From Actinomycetota bacterium (GTDB lineage: Bacteria > Actinomycetota > Acidimicrobiia > Acidimicrobiales > Ilumatobacteraceae), in the NCBI GenBank assembly GCA_009701715.1, contig WLJO01000014.1, positions 1 through 53,219 of the forward strand: DNA of 53,219 bases, written 5' to 3'. The translations under genes were made by a program, and so were the position numbers. A model generated the notes under the pieces. It saw only the letters and a program-made list of their open reading frames with translations. It was not told the origin of the DNA and did not search any database. This document shows positions 8,246 through 16,137 of this stretch, one piece after another. Positions within the stretch are counted from its first letter, which is position 1; each line of letters opens with the position of its first letter.

Positions 8246-8902
8246 ATGGGTGTCGAAGTCGAGACGCGAGATTGCATCGCCGTGACGGACCCCGATCTCG
8301 ACGAGATGGCTGCCATGGGCACCGCGTTCGATGTCGCCCGGTTCACCAAGGCCAAAGAGGATTGGGTGCTCTGCACCCGTGCACGGTTGGACGGCAAGCT
8401 GAACGGGGTGATGTTCGCCACGCTCGAGCGCATCGGTGGAACCCCGTGTGTGCTCATCGGTCTGCTCAGTGTGAAGCGCACCGCCAAGCGTGACGCCGTC
8501 CTCAAGGGACTGACGGCCGAGGCGTACCATCGTGCGCTGATGGCCTTCCCCGACGAGGACGTCGTGGTGGGTACGCGCATGATCTCCGCGGACGCGTGGG
8601 AATCCTTCAAGTCGCTGAGCGACATCATCCCCCGGCCCGGCCACCGTGCTGTTGGCGAGGAGCGCGCCTGGGGCCGCCGGCTCGCCAAGCGCTTCGGCGT
8701 CGACCCGATGTACGACGAGCAGTCCTTCGTCGTGAAGTCCGCCGGTCAGACGGGTTTCTTGGACCACGTGTCGCTCAAGCCGGAGAAGATCACCGAGGAA
8801 GTGACGCTGCTGTTCAGCGGTGTCAAGGCCGACAGGGGCGGTGCCTTGATCGTCCACGGATGGACGATGGCGGAGAACCTCGTGAAGCTCGGGAAGCGCT
8901 GA
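8246..8902 (+). CDS. Conserved hypothetical protein, possibly acetyltransferase-like
   Basis: I do not recognise this 218-residue protein. It is soluble with no signal peptide. Alternating beta-strand and helix segments in residues 20-130, including an EDVVVGTRMIS strand, are loosely reminiscent of a GNAT fold, but no acetyl-CoA pyrophosphate-binding motif (R/QxxGxG/A) is clear. The start is placed at ATG 8246 (MGVEVETRD); an in-frame ATG at 8141 would add 35 residues that look like translated intergenic sequence, and GAGGGGGG lies upstream of 8246. The preceding 137-nt gap probably holds its promoter, but no convincing -35/-10 pair was found. A nitroreductase follows 23 nt downstream. Confidence 0.6.
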   Translation: MGVEVETRDCIAVTDPDLDEMAAMGTAFDVARFTKAKEDWVLCTRARLDGKLNGVMFATLERIGGTPCVLIGLLSVKRTAKRDAVLKGLTAEAYHRALMAFPDEDVVVGTRMISADAWESFKSLSDIIPRPGHRAVGEERAWGRRLAKRFGVDPMYDEQSFVVKSAGQTGFLDHVSLKPEKITEEVTLLFSGVKADRGGALIVHGWTMAENLVKLGKR

Positions 8903-8925
8903 ACCCCTCCGACAGTTTTGAGTCG

Positions 8926-9516
8926 GTGGTCCGCTCGAGGCGGATGACCCGAAGTTTCGACGCCACCCGGCCGGTGCCTGCTGACGTGATCGAGCATCTG
9001 GTGGCCTTGGCTGCACGTGCACCCAGTGCGGGAAAGACCCAAGGCTGGCACGTCGTCGTCCTTGAGGGGGGGCAGACCGCCGGGTTCTGGGATATCACGC
9101 TGCCGCAGGAACGCAGACAGGGCTTTGTGTGGCCCGGGCTGCTGGCAGCACCCGTGATCCTGCTGCCCCTCGCCGATCCGCAGGCGTACCTCGACCGATA
9201 CAGCGAGACAGACAAGGTCGCAACCGGTTGGGGCGACGATGTGGGCGCGTGGTCCGCCCCGTACTGGACGATCGATACGTCGATGGCGATCATGACGCTC
9301 CTGCTCGGGGCCCAGGACCATGGGCTCGGGACACTGTTCTTCGCGGTGAGCCGGAACGAACCGGTGCTGCGTGAGCGCCTCGGGATACCGGCCCGTCTCG
9401 ATCTGCTCGGGGCGATAGCGCTCGGTTATGCGCAGCAGGATGTCGTTCGGCCCGGCCGTTCGGCACCACGTCGTCGCCGCAGTGCGGAAGAGATCATCCA
9501 CCGAGGGCGTTGGTAA
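8926..9516 (+). CDS. Nitroreductase-family FMN oxidoreductase
   Basis: Nitroreductase-fold enzymes are FMN-dependent homodimers that reduce nitro groups, quinones or other acceptors with NAD(P)H. The 196-residue protein has the N-terminal FMN-binding signature RRMTRSFD and RAPSAGKTQGW. A central helix (SMAIMTLLLGAQDHGLGTLF) and the C-terminal AIALGYAQQD segment also fit. Start is uncertain: GTG 8926 fits family length, ATG 8944 is possible, and ATG 8860 would overlap the previous gene by 43 nt. Similar small nitroreductases occur in F420-using actinobacteria; the substrate is unknown. Confidence 0.8.
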   Translation: MVRSRRMTRSFDATRPVPADVIEHLVALAARAPSAGKTQGWHVVVLEGGQTAGFWDITLPQERRQGFVWPGLLAAPVILLPLADPQAYLDRYSETDKVATGWGDDVGAWSAPYWTIDTSMAIMTLLLGAQDHGLGTLFFAVSRNEPVLRERLGIPARLDLLGAIALGYAQQDVVRPGRSAPRRRRSAEEIIHRGRW

Positions 9517-9519
9517 CAC

Positions 9520-10200
9520 GTGGTGAACCACGTCGATCAACCCGCCCAGCCACGCAGGCCGTATTTTGCGGCGTTGGCCCTGTCGTCGGTGCTGGTGGTG
9601 GCGGTCGTGGGTCTGACGGTTGCCGTGCGCGGTGTGGTTCAGTCCCGCAGCGAGGCCGGAGAGGGGATCAATGATCCGACCCTGTCGAACACGGACCGAC
9701 GGATGATTGGGGCACGCGGCGACGTGGAGTATCTCTGGGAGGTCGGCGCAGCGGCCGAACTCGGTGCATATCTGGAGGGACAGTTGCCGGGCACCCCCAC
9801 CCGATTCCTCGAGATGAACATCTATACCGACTACGCATTCGCCACGTCGCAGGACCCGGCGGACCCCTCGGTTGCGGTGCATGCCGAGTGGAGGCGGGAC
9901 GAGTTCACGACAGCGCGCGTGCCGCTCGACAGTTCTGCATCGCAGTTGCCGACGTTCGCTGCGTCTGACGTGCCGTGGTCGACGTTGCCCGGTCTGATGG
10001 AGGAGGCAGTGAAGCGCCTCAATGTCACCGATGCAGACGTTCGCTACCTGCAGATCGATGCAGGCCTGTACGGGACGGACGGCTTCACGATGCGCTTCTA
10101 CGTGAGCAGCGCACAGAGCCTCGGCGGCTACGTGATTGCCAACGCCAAGGGCGTGATCACCCGGGTTGTGGCCGAGACGATGCGCCTCGGGTCTACCTGA
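9520..10200 (+). CDS. Membrane-anchored hypothetical protein
   Basis: No family is recognised. The 226-residue protein has a short basic N-terminus and one membrane helix (about residues 15-38, FAALALSSVLVVAVVGLTVA). An extracytoplasmic domain of ~185 residues follows. No lipobox or cell-wall sorting signal is seen. The C-terminal part (FTMRFYVSSAQSLGGYVIANAKG) looks like a beta-rich domain. GTG codons at 9520 and 9523 are both possible starts, 4-7 nt after the nitroreductase stop, which suggests co-transcription. Its 3' end overlaps the convergent Nudix gene by 8 nt (10193-10200). Confidence 0.65.
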   Translation: MVNHVDQPAQPRRPYFAALALSSVLVVAVVGLTVAVRGVVQSRSEAGEGINDPTLSNTDRRMIGARGDVEYLWEVGAAAELGAYLEGQLPGTPTRFLEMNIYTDYAFATSQDPADPSVAVHAEWRRDEFTTARVPLDSSASQLPTFAASDVPWSTLPGLMEEAVKRLNVTDADVRYLQIDAGLYGTDGFTMRFYVSSAQSLGGYVIANAKGVITRVVAETMRLGST

Positions 10201-10603
10201 CGCGCCTTGCGAGCAGGTCCGTGAGGAGCGTTCGATCGGTGCGGAACGTGAGCGTCTCCAGTGCGGCGCCCGGTGAGAGCCACAGCCGTTCCGCCACCTC
10301 CTTGCCGTCCGGCTCCTCGTTGCGTTCCGCAACGAATTCCATCTCCCAGAACAGCACGAACTTGTCCCGGTCGCCGACGTGGTAGATCAGCAGCCCGGCG
10401 AACCCACCGAGTTCGACGTCCACTCCGAGCTCCTCGGCAACCTCGCGCACGGCACACGCGCGGAATCCCTCGCCGGGCTCCACCTTGCCCTTGGGCAGCG
10501 AGATGTCCCCGCCGTAGCGGAGCCTTCGCACCACGCCGAGGCGCCGTTCGCCGTCAACAGTTCGCCACACAATCCCGCCCGCAGCGAGGATGTCGCTCGG
10601 CAT
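10193..10603 (-). CDS. Nudix hydrolase
   Basis: Nudix enzymes hydrolyse nucleoside diphosphates linked to another moiety. The 136-residue protein contains a complete Nudix box, G-x5-E-x7-REV-x-EE-x-GV, at about residues 39-61 (GKVEPGE...REVAEELGV), so the catalytic glutamates are intact. The N-terminal AAGGIVWR and LPKGKVEPGE resemble MutT/Ap4A-hydrolase-type members. Its ATG shares one base with the stop of the upstream YyaL-like gene (TGATG), so the two are translationally coupled. A longer minus-strand frame upstream is antisense-derived and not part of the gene. Confidence 0.9.
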   Translation of the reverse strand: MPSDILAAGGIVWRTVDGERRLGVVRRLRYGGDISLPKGKVEPGEGFRACAVREVAEELGVDVELGGFAGLLIYHVGDRDKFVLFWEMEFVAERNEEPDGKEVAERLWLSPGAALETLTFRTDRTLLTDLLARRVR

Positions 10604-12591
10604 CAGCGGGCCACCAGTTGGGTGCGGAGTTGCTCCACCGAATCCGATGGCGTCAAGCAGGCGTACTTGCGGCACACGTAGGCGAAACCCTCCACCCGGT
10701 GTTGCCACAGCGGCGAGTCGAACTGCTCCCCCCACGCGAGCACGCCGTAGGGCAGGAACTCGCGCTGTACCGCGGACACGAGGTCCGGGCGGTTCCCCAC
10801 GACGGCAACCTCCCCGAGACCGTGGTGGTGCATGGCGACAGCGACGAGGAGGTTTGCGAACGCGGTTGGGGCGTTGTGGACCACCCGACCGAGCAGTTGC
10901 AGGATCCGGTCGGCCTGGTGCTCGTAGCGCGATTCGCCCGTGAGTGCGGCGAGTCGGTAGAGCGCAACCGCTGCCGTCGAGTTGGCAGAGGGCGTTGCAT
11001 TGTCGAAGACGTCTTTCTGGCGGACGACGAGCGCATCGACGTCGTCGGCAGTGGTGAAGACCCCGCCGCGTTCGGCATCCCAGAAACGGTCGAGCAGTTG
11101 GTCCGCGCACTGCCGGGCATGTTCGGTCCATCGGGCCTGCCCCGATGCCTCGCCGAGGCGGGTGAAGGCATCGACCAAGTGCGCATAGTCGGCAGCGAGC
11201 GCGTGGTGTCTGGCGCCGCCGTCGGCCTGCCACGACCGCATCCACTTGCCATCGGCCTGACGGAGCGCACCGACGAGGAACTCGCCGTTCCTCACGGCCG
11301 CAGCGAGCCAGTCCGGTCGCTGCAGGGCAGACGATGCCTCGGCGAGCGACGCGAGGAACATCGCGTTCCACTCCGCAAGGACCTTGTCGTCGAGCCCTGG
11401 TCTCGGCCTCCGGCCGCGTGCCTCGAGCAGCAGCAACCGAGCCTCGTTCATCTCGGGCGTCCGTGCAAGGTGACCGCGTGCGTGCATGCGGTTGAGGATG
11501 TTGGAGCCCTCGAAGTTTCCTTCCTCGGTAACCCCGAACCACGCGAGTGCGGCGGCCGAGAGATGCTTGGGCAGGGCGGCGCGGATCTGGGCGACGCTCC
11601 ACAGGTAGAACCAGCCCTCGTGACTGTGTCCGTGGTCGTCGAGGCTGTCGGCGTCCTCGGCCGAGCAGAAGCCACCCTGTTCGTGCGAGAGGTCACGCAG
11701 CACGTACTCAATGATCTCCTCGGCGACCTGGCGCCAGCGGTCGTGCCCGAACACCTGCCAGGCGTGGACGTACAGCCTCAGCAGCAGGGCCTGGTCGTAG
11801 AGCATCTTTTCGAAATGCGGTACGAGCCACTTCTCGTCCACCGAGTACCGGGCGAACCCGGCACCGAGATGGTCGTACACACCACCGCTCGCCATTGCGT
11901 CGAGCGAGGTGGTGATCACCTGCTCGATCCCTGCGTCCCTCGTCTCCACGTAGGCGCGGATCAACAGGTCGAGGTTCATCGTTGCGGGGAACTTCGGGGC
12001 GACACCAAAGCCTCCCCATTCGGGGTCGAACGTCTCCGCGAGCTGCTGCATGGCGTGGGTGACCACATCGGCACCGGGAAGCTTCGAGTCCGGCTCGATC
12101 CGGCTCGTGCGGCGAATGGCGTCACCGAGCGCAGCGATGTTGGTATCGATGTCGGTGCGCTTGTTGTGCCAGGCGTCGTCAACTGCCTCCATCAGCTTGA
12201 GGAAACCGGACTTGGGAAAATACGTACCGCCGTAGAAGGGAGACCCGTCGGGAGCGAGAAAGACCGTCATCGGCCATCCGCCGCGCTGGGTGAGCGCCTG
12301 CACGGCGTCCATGTACACGGCGTCGACGTCGGGGCGCTCCTCGCGGTCCACCTTGACGTTCACGAAGAGACGGTTCATCACACCGGCAACCTCGACGTCC
12401 TCGAAGCACTCGTGTGCCATCACGTGACACCAGTGGCAACTGGAGTACCCGACCGAGAGCAGCACCGGAACGTTCCGGGCCCTCGCCTCGTCGAACGCCT
12501 CGGTGCCCCACGGGTACCAGTCGACCGGGTTGTCCCGGTGCTGTCGCAGGTAGGGGCTGGTCTCGTTCGCGAGGCGGTTCACGCCGTTCAC
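10603..12591 (-). CDS. YyaL/DUF255-type thioredoxin-domain protein
   Basis: This family (bacterial YyaL, human SPATA20) fuses a thioredoxin-like N-terminal domain to an (alpha/alpha)6-barrel resembling N-acylglucosamine 2-epimerase; its biochemical role is poorly defined. Visible markers are NRLANETSPYLRQH at the N-terminus, the SSCHWCHVM active-site-like CxxC motif, and GGWPMTVFLAPDG. The C-terminal ~450 residues carry barrel motifs such as KMLYDQALLLRLY and KVLAEWNAMFLASL. Start was set at GTG 12591, because family members begin just before NRLANETSPYL; GTG 12636, which nearly abuts the menE stop, is an alternative. It lies between menE and the Nudix gene in one tight minus-strand operon. 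Confidence 0.88.
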   Translation of the reverse strand: MNGVNRLANETSPYLRQHRDNPVDWYPWGTEAFDEARARNVPVLLSVGYSSCHWCHVMAHECFEDVEVAGVMNRLFVNVKVDREERPDVDAVYMDAVQALTQRGGWPMTVFLAPDGSPFYGGTYFPKSGFLKLMEAVDDAWHNKRTDIDTNIAALGDAIRRTSRIEPDSKLPGADVVTHAMQQLAETFDPEWGGFGVAPKFPATMNLDLLIRAYVETRDAGIEQVITTSLDAMASGGVYDHLGAGFARYSVDEKWLVPHFEKMLYDQALLLRLYVHAWQVFGHDRWRQVAEEIIEYVLRDLSHEQGGFCSAEDADSLDDHGHSHEGWFYLWSVAQIRAALPKHLSAAALAWFGVTEEGNFEGSNILNRMHARGHLARTPEMNEARLLLLEARGRRPRPGLDDKVLAEWNAMFLASLAEASSALQRPDWLAAAVRNGEFLVGALRQADGKWMRSWQADGGARHHALAADYAHLVDAFTRLGEASGQARWTEHARQCADQLLDRFWDAERGGVFTTADDVDALVVRQKDVFDNATPSANSTAAVALYRLAALTGESRYEHQADRILQLLGRVVHNAPTAFANLLVAVAMHHHGLGEVAVVGNRPDLVSAVQREFLPYGVLAWGEQFDSPLWQHRVEGFAYVCRKYACLTPSDSVEQLRTQLVAR

Positions 12592-12636
12592 GGTACCGAG
12601 CAACCCCCGGGAGTGCCGGTGCGTCGTGTCATGCAC

Positions 12637-13764
12637 TCAGGCCGGGGGTGTGTCCCGGACGAGCTCGTTCCGGCGGATCTTGCCGACGGCAGTCTTCGGG
12701 ATGGCATCCACCACTACCAGTTGACGGGGGGCGCAGTAGGCCGGGAGCGATTCCTTGACGAGGGCGCGGAGTTCGTCGAGTGTCGGGGCGTGGGTACCGC
12801 TGTGGGTTGCTACGTAGGCAACCACGCGCTGCCCCCATTCGTCATCTGCCACCCCCGCCACGGCGGCATCGGCCACCGACGGATGCGCGAGCAGCAGGCG
12901 CTCGACAGTCTCGGGCCACACCTTCTCGCCGCCGGTGTTGATCAGTTCGCCCCGTCTGCCGTGGACGGCGAGGCGGCGCGTCCCATCCCGTTCCACCCAC
13001 TCGCCGAGGTCCCCGGTTGCGAGCCAACCGTCGGCGTCCTTCGGGTCACCCACGTTGCGGTAGGTCCGCAGGAGCATCGGTCCACGCAGGTGGATCTGGC
13101 CCTCATCGTCGATGCGGACGTCGACACCCTTGAGCGGTACGCCGCTGTACACGCAGCCGCTGCCGGTCTCGGTCATCCCGTACGTCGTATAGCAGTGCGA
13201 TGGCATGTCCTCGGGCGGCTTCGCTCCGCCGACGAGCAGGACCCGGAAGCGGTACGGATCGATCCGGGCGAACGCCGTCGGCACGAGGCTCGCGAGCGTT
13301 GCCCCGGACCCCATGGCGAGCGCTGCGTCGAACGCCGGCAGCACGGTGAGCCGTGTCCCGGTGTGAAGCGCCTTGGTGATCACCGAGAGGCCACCGACGT
13401 GCGCAACCGGGAGACATGCGAGCCAGTGATCGTCCTGCTCGATCCCGATTCGGTCGGTGGTCGCCTCGGCCGATGCACGAACGGCGTCGTGGGTGAGTAC
13501 CACGCCCTTGGGCTCGCCCGAGGTGCCGCTGGTGGCGATCACCACGGCATCGCCCGGCTCGACGGGGAGGGAATTCGCGACCGGGGTATCCGACGTTGCG
13601 GTGCGGATGACTGAGGGAGCCATCGCCTCGACGATGCGCAGCGCGGCTGCGCGTGGGAGGCGCTGGTCGAGGACGAATGCAGCGTCCCCGTCGTCCCAGG
13701 TCCGCCTGAGCGCATCGACGAACGCCGGGCCGCCAGGGAGGTCGAGCACGATGAGTTCGTTCAT
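12637..13764 (-). CDS. menE: o-Succinylbenzoate-CoA ligase (AMP-forming)
   Basis: MenE activates o-succinylbenzoate to its CoA thioester in menaquinone synthesis. The 375-residue protein is a compact ANL-superfamily enzyme. It has the P-loop-like TSGTSGEPKGV (~85-95), YGMTETGSG, the hinge-region GWLATGDLG, and the C-terminal catalytic lysine in PKTAVGKIRRNEL. Start is ATG at 13764 (MNELIVLDL); an in-frame codon 15 nt upstream is less likely. It is divergent from menA, with a 45-nt shared control region, and menH and menD are nearby. The short N-terminal domain fits MenE better than a fatty-acyl-CoA ligase. Confidence 0.85.
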   Translation of the reverse strand: MNELIVLDLPGGPAFVDALRRTWDDGDAAFVLDQRLPRAAALRIVEAMAPSVIRTATSDTPVANSLPVEPGDAVVIATSGTSGEPKGVVLTHDAVRASAEATTDRIGIEQDDHWLACLPVAHVGGLSVITKALHTGTRLTVLPAFDAALAMGSGATLASLVPTAFARIDPYRFRVLLVGGAKPPEDMPSHCYTTYGMTETGSGCVYSGVPLKGVDVRIDDEGQIHLRGPMLLRTYRNVGDPKDADGWLATGDLGEWVERDGTRRLAVHGRRGELINTGGEKVWPETVERLLLAHPSVADAAVAGVADDEWGQRVVAYVATHSGTHAPTLDELRALVKESLPAYCAPRQLVVVDAIPKTAVGKIRRNELVRDTPPA

Positions 13765-13809
13765 GGCGATACCAGTCAAGCCTCTCCCGGCCGCGTAGCG
13801 TCAATTCCC

Positions 13810-14670
13810 GTGAACCCGTGGATTCTCGGCGCCCGCCCCCGCACGCTCCCTGCTGCCGTGGTTCCCGTGGCCATCGGAGCGGCAGCCGCTGTCGGGGTCG
13901 GCGGTGCCGATTGGTGGCGGACTGCTCTCGCCCTGGTCGTGTCGCTCGCTCTGCAGATCGGCGTCAATTACGCGAACGACTACAGCGACGGGGTGCGCGG
14001 TACCGACGATGTCCGTGTGGGCCCCGCACGACTGGTGGGCGGTGGGATCAAGCCGGCCGCAGCGGTGAAGCGGGCTGCGTTCGCAGCGTTCGGGTTTGCT
14101 GTCCTCGCGGGCGCTGTACTCGTGGTGTTCGTCGGCTGGGAACTGATCCCGGTCGGGGTGGCGGCGGTTGCCGCCGGTTGGTTCTACACGGGCGGCCCCA
14201 AGCCGTACGGATACCTCGGCCTCGGGGAGATCTTCGTGTTCGTCTTCTTCGGCCTCGTCGCGACGGTTGGCACGACGTACGTGCTGGTCGAGCAGGTGAC
14301 ATGGATAAGCGTGGTCGCCGGTTGCGGTGCGGGTTCGCTCGCTTGTGCGCTGCTCGCCGTGAACAACCTCCGGGACATCCCCACGGATCGGGTCAGCGGC
14401 AAGAAGACCCTCGCCGTGCGCCTCGGCGACGCGTGGACGCGCGTGTTCTACATCTCGCTCGTTGGCGGGGCCTTCGCATCGGTGGTTGCGTGTGGGATCT
14501 CGCGCCCGTGGGCCCTCCTCGGGCTTGCGTCGATCCCGCTGTCGATCCCGCCGCTCAAGGTTGTGCGGCGCGGCGCCACGGGTCGCGAACTGATCGAGGC
14601 GCTCGGGGGAACGGGCAGGCTCCAGATGGTGTACGGCCTCGCGTTCGCTGTTGGGCTCGCGCTCGGCTGA
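13810..14670 (+). CDS. menA: 1,4-Dihydroxy-2-naphthoate polyprenyltransferase
   Basis: MenA prenylates 1,4-dihydroxy-2-naphthoate at the membrane to give demethylmenaquinone. The 286-residue protein is a UbiA-superfamily enzyme with about eight hydrophobic helices. Both Asp-rich motifs are present: NYANDYSDGVRGTDD (about residues 54-68), which binds the Mg-diphosphate, and NNLRDIPTDRVSGKKTLAVRLG (~188-210). Start is GTG 13810. Its 3' end is separated by 3 nt from the convergent menH. The gene set points to menaquinone as the respiratory quinone. Confidence 0.94.
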   Translation: MNPWILGARPRTLPAAVVPVAIGAAAAVGVGGADWWRTALALVVSLALQIGVNYANDYSDGVRGTDDVRVGPARLVGGGIKPAAAVKRAAFAAFGFAVLAGAVLVVFVGWELIPVGVAAVAAGWFYTGGPKPYGYLGLGEIFVFVFFGLVATVGTTYVLVEQVTWISVVAGCGAGSLACALLAVNNLRDIPTDRVSGKKTLAVRLGDAWTRVFYISLVGGAFASVVACGISRPWALLGLASIPLSIPPLKVVRRGATGRELIEALGGTGRLQMVYGLAFAVGLALG

Positions 14671-14673
14671 CGC

Positions 14674-15405
14674 TCAAGCAGTCTGGTGTAGCCAGCCGCT
14701 GAGGGCGGCGATGAAGGCCTGCGGCTTCTCGAGGTGTGCGGCGTGTCCGGCACCGTCGAGCAACACGGTGGTCGCCAGGGCTCCCGCGAGCGGCGCCATC
14801 TCGAGCGCCAGGTCAGCGAACTTCGTATCGAGCGCGCCGGCCATCAGCAGCACGGGCATCCGTAGTTCTGCCAGACGGGTCCACAGGTTGTCCTGCGAAC
14901 CGGTCCCGCAGGTGCGCAGGCTGCCAGCGAGTCCCTCTGCGGAGTTCCGCTGACGGTCTTCCCGCAGCAACGCCTCTGCCGGGAGGTGTTCGAACAGTGG
15001 GTTCGACAACCACCGCGTCAGGAAGGCGTCGACCCCGTCGCGCTCGATCGACTGTGCGAGCGCCTCATCGCTGTGCCTGCGTGCCTCGCGCTCCTGTGTG
15101 TCGCGGATGCCGGGGGTTGCCCCGAGCAGGACCAGACGTTCGACGAGATCGGGGCGGGCGAGTGCTGCATGGAGCGCGATCCGCCCTCCCATCGAATATC
15201 CGACGTAGGTGGCCCGTCCGCAGCGGGCGGTGATCGAGTCGGCAGCGTGCCAGAGATCGGACGCGGGTTCGGAGGAGTCCCCGTGGCCGGGCGCATCCGG
15301 GGCGAGCACCTCGAAGTCCCCGGCGAGGTCCGCCGCGATGGCATTCCAAGAGTTACCAGTCTGCGTGAACCCGTGGAGGAGCACGAGCCGCGGACGACTG
15401 GTCAC
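14674..15405 (-). CDS. menH: Alpha/beta hydrolase, probable MenH (SHCHC synthase)
   Basis: MenH eliminates pyruvate from SEPHCHC to form SHCHC in menaquinone synthesis. The 243-residue alpha/beta-hydrolase has LVLLHGFTQTGNSW (oxyanion region), GYSMGGRIALH (nucleophile Ser), LLGATPGI, and a C-terminal GAGHAAHLEKP carrying the catalytic His. The GYSMGGR nucleophile elbow and the LLGATPG strand are typical of MenH. Placement between menA and menD supports the assignment, but general hydrolases share the motifs. GTG start at 15405 directly abuts the stop of the DsbA-like gene (TGAGTG), indicating coupling. Confidence 0.78.
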   Translation of the reverse strand: MTSRPRLVLLHGFTQTGNSWNAIAADLAGDFEVLAPDAPGHGDSSEPASDLWHAADSITARCGRATYVGYSMGGRIALHAALARPDLVERLVLLGATPGIRDTQEREARRHSDEALAQSIERDGVDAFLTRWLSNPLFEHLPAEALLREDRQRNSAEGLAGSLRTCGTGSQDNLWTRLAELRMPVLLMAGALDTKFADLALEMAPLAGALATTVLLDGAGHAAHLEKPQAFIAALSGWLHQTA

Positions 15406-16110
15406 TCAGGTCCCGCAGGCATCGTCGGTGCAGGTCTCGCCACTCTCGTCGGCGAGGTCGGTCGACTCGGCAACCAGTTGTTCTACGCGACGGAGCACGT
15501 TCATGAAGGTGTCTGCGTCCTGGGCCCCGGGCACGGTCCAGCGTCCCTCGAACACGAACGTGGGGACGGCGGTGATACCGAGGTCCGTTGCCTGTTCGAG
15601 GTCTGCCTGGACCTCTGCGAGGCCGAGTTCGCCCTCGAGGACTCCGGCAATCGCCGCTGGGCTCAGCCCCGCCTCGCCGGCGATCCGGGCGAGGGTGTCC
15701 GGATCACCAACGTTGTCGCCGTCTACGAAGTACGCCTGCAGCAGGCGCTCCTTGAGGTCGACCTGCACGGTCTCACCGCCCTCGTGCTCGGCAGCCCAGA
15801 GCAGACGGTGGGAGAGCAGCGTATTGGCCCTCTGGGCGCGCTCGAGGTGGAACTCGAGGCCACTGTCGGCGGCAACCCTGGTGACGTGCTGCATGATCTC
15901 GTCGGCCTTCTCGAACCCCCCGAACTTCTTGGCGTAGGCCTCGCGCACGGGCGTGGACGAACCGGGCGGCGCCGTGGGGTCCAGTTGATACGGACGGAAA
16001 ACGATCTCGATCCCGTCACGGTGCTCGTAACCTTCAAGGGCCTGCTCGAAGCGACGCTTGCCGATGTAGCACCACGGACAGATCACATCGGACCAGATCT
16101 CCACTCGCAT
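15406..16110 (-). CDS. DsbA-family (FrnE-like) thiol oxidoreductase
   Basis: FrnE-type proteins are cytoplasmic DsbA-fold thiol oxidoreductases or isomerases. The 234-residue protein begins MRVEIWSDVICPWCYIG, with the CPWC redox motif at residues 11-14. The cis-proline loop is seen as ITAVPTFVFEG. No signal peptide is present. The C-terminus has two more cysteines (ETCTDDACGT). Start is ATG 16110; the longer frame upstream overlaps menD and is not supported. It is the first gene of a minus-strand pair with menH, divergent from menD by 27 nt. A role in menaquinone metabolism is not implied by the family. Confidence 0.88.
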   Translation of the reverse strand: MRVEIWSDVICPWCYIGKRRFEQALEGYEHRDGIEIVFRPYQLDPTAPPGSSTPVREAYAKKFGGFEKADEIMQHVTRVAADSGLEFHLERAQRANTLLSHRLLWAAEHEGGETVQVDLKERLLQAYFVDGDNVGDPDTLARIAGEAGLSPAAIAGVLEGELGLAEVQADLEQATDLGITAVPTFVFEGRWTVPGAQDADTFMNVLRRVEQLVAESTDLADESGETCTDDACGT

Positions 16111-16137
16111 ACCTGACACGATACGACGCAACGCAAC

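Noticed and set aside
8746-10332. A 528-codon minus-strand frame
   Set aside because: It runs antisense across three plus-strand genes with a composition typical of a shadow frame.
10261-13614. A continuous plus-strand open frame of about 1100 codons
   Set aside because: It is antisense to three well-supported minus-strand genes (Nudix, YyaL-like, menE). Its product is Arg/Gly/Val-rich with no domain, as expected from GC-rich codon bias.
14674-15405. Reading the menH-like gene as a generic esterase
   Set aside because: The cluster position and the GYSMGGR and LLGATPG motifs favour MenH, though general hydrolase activity is not excluded.
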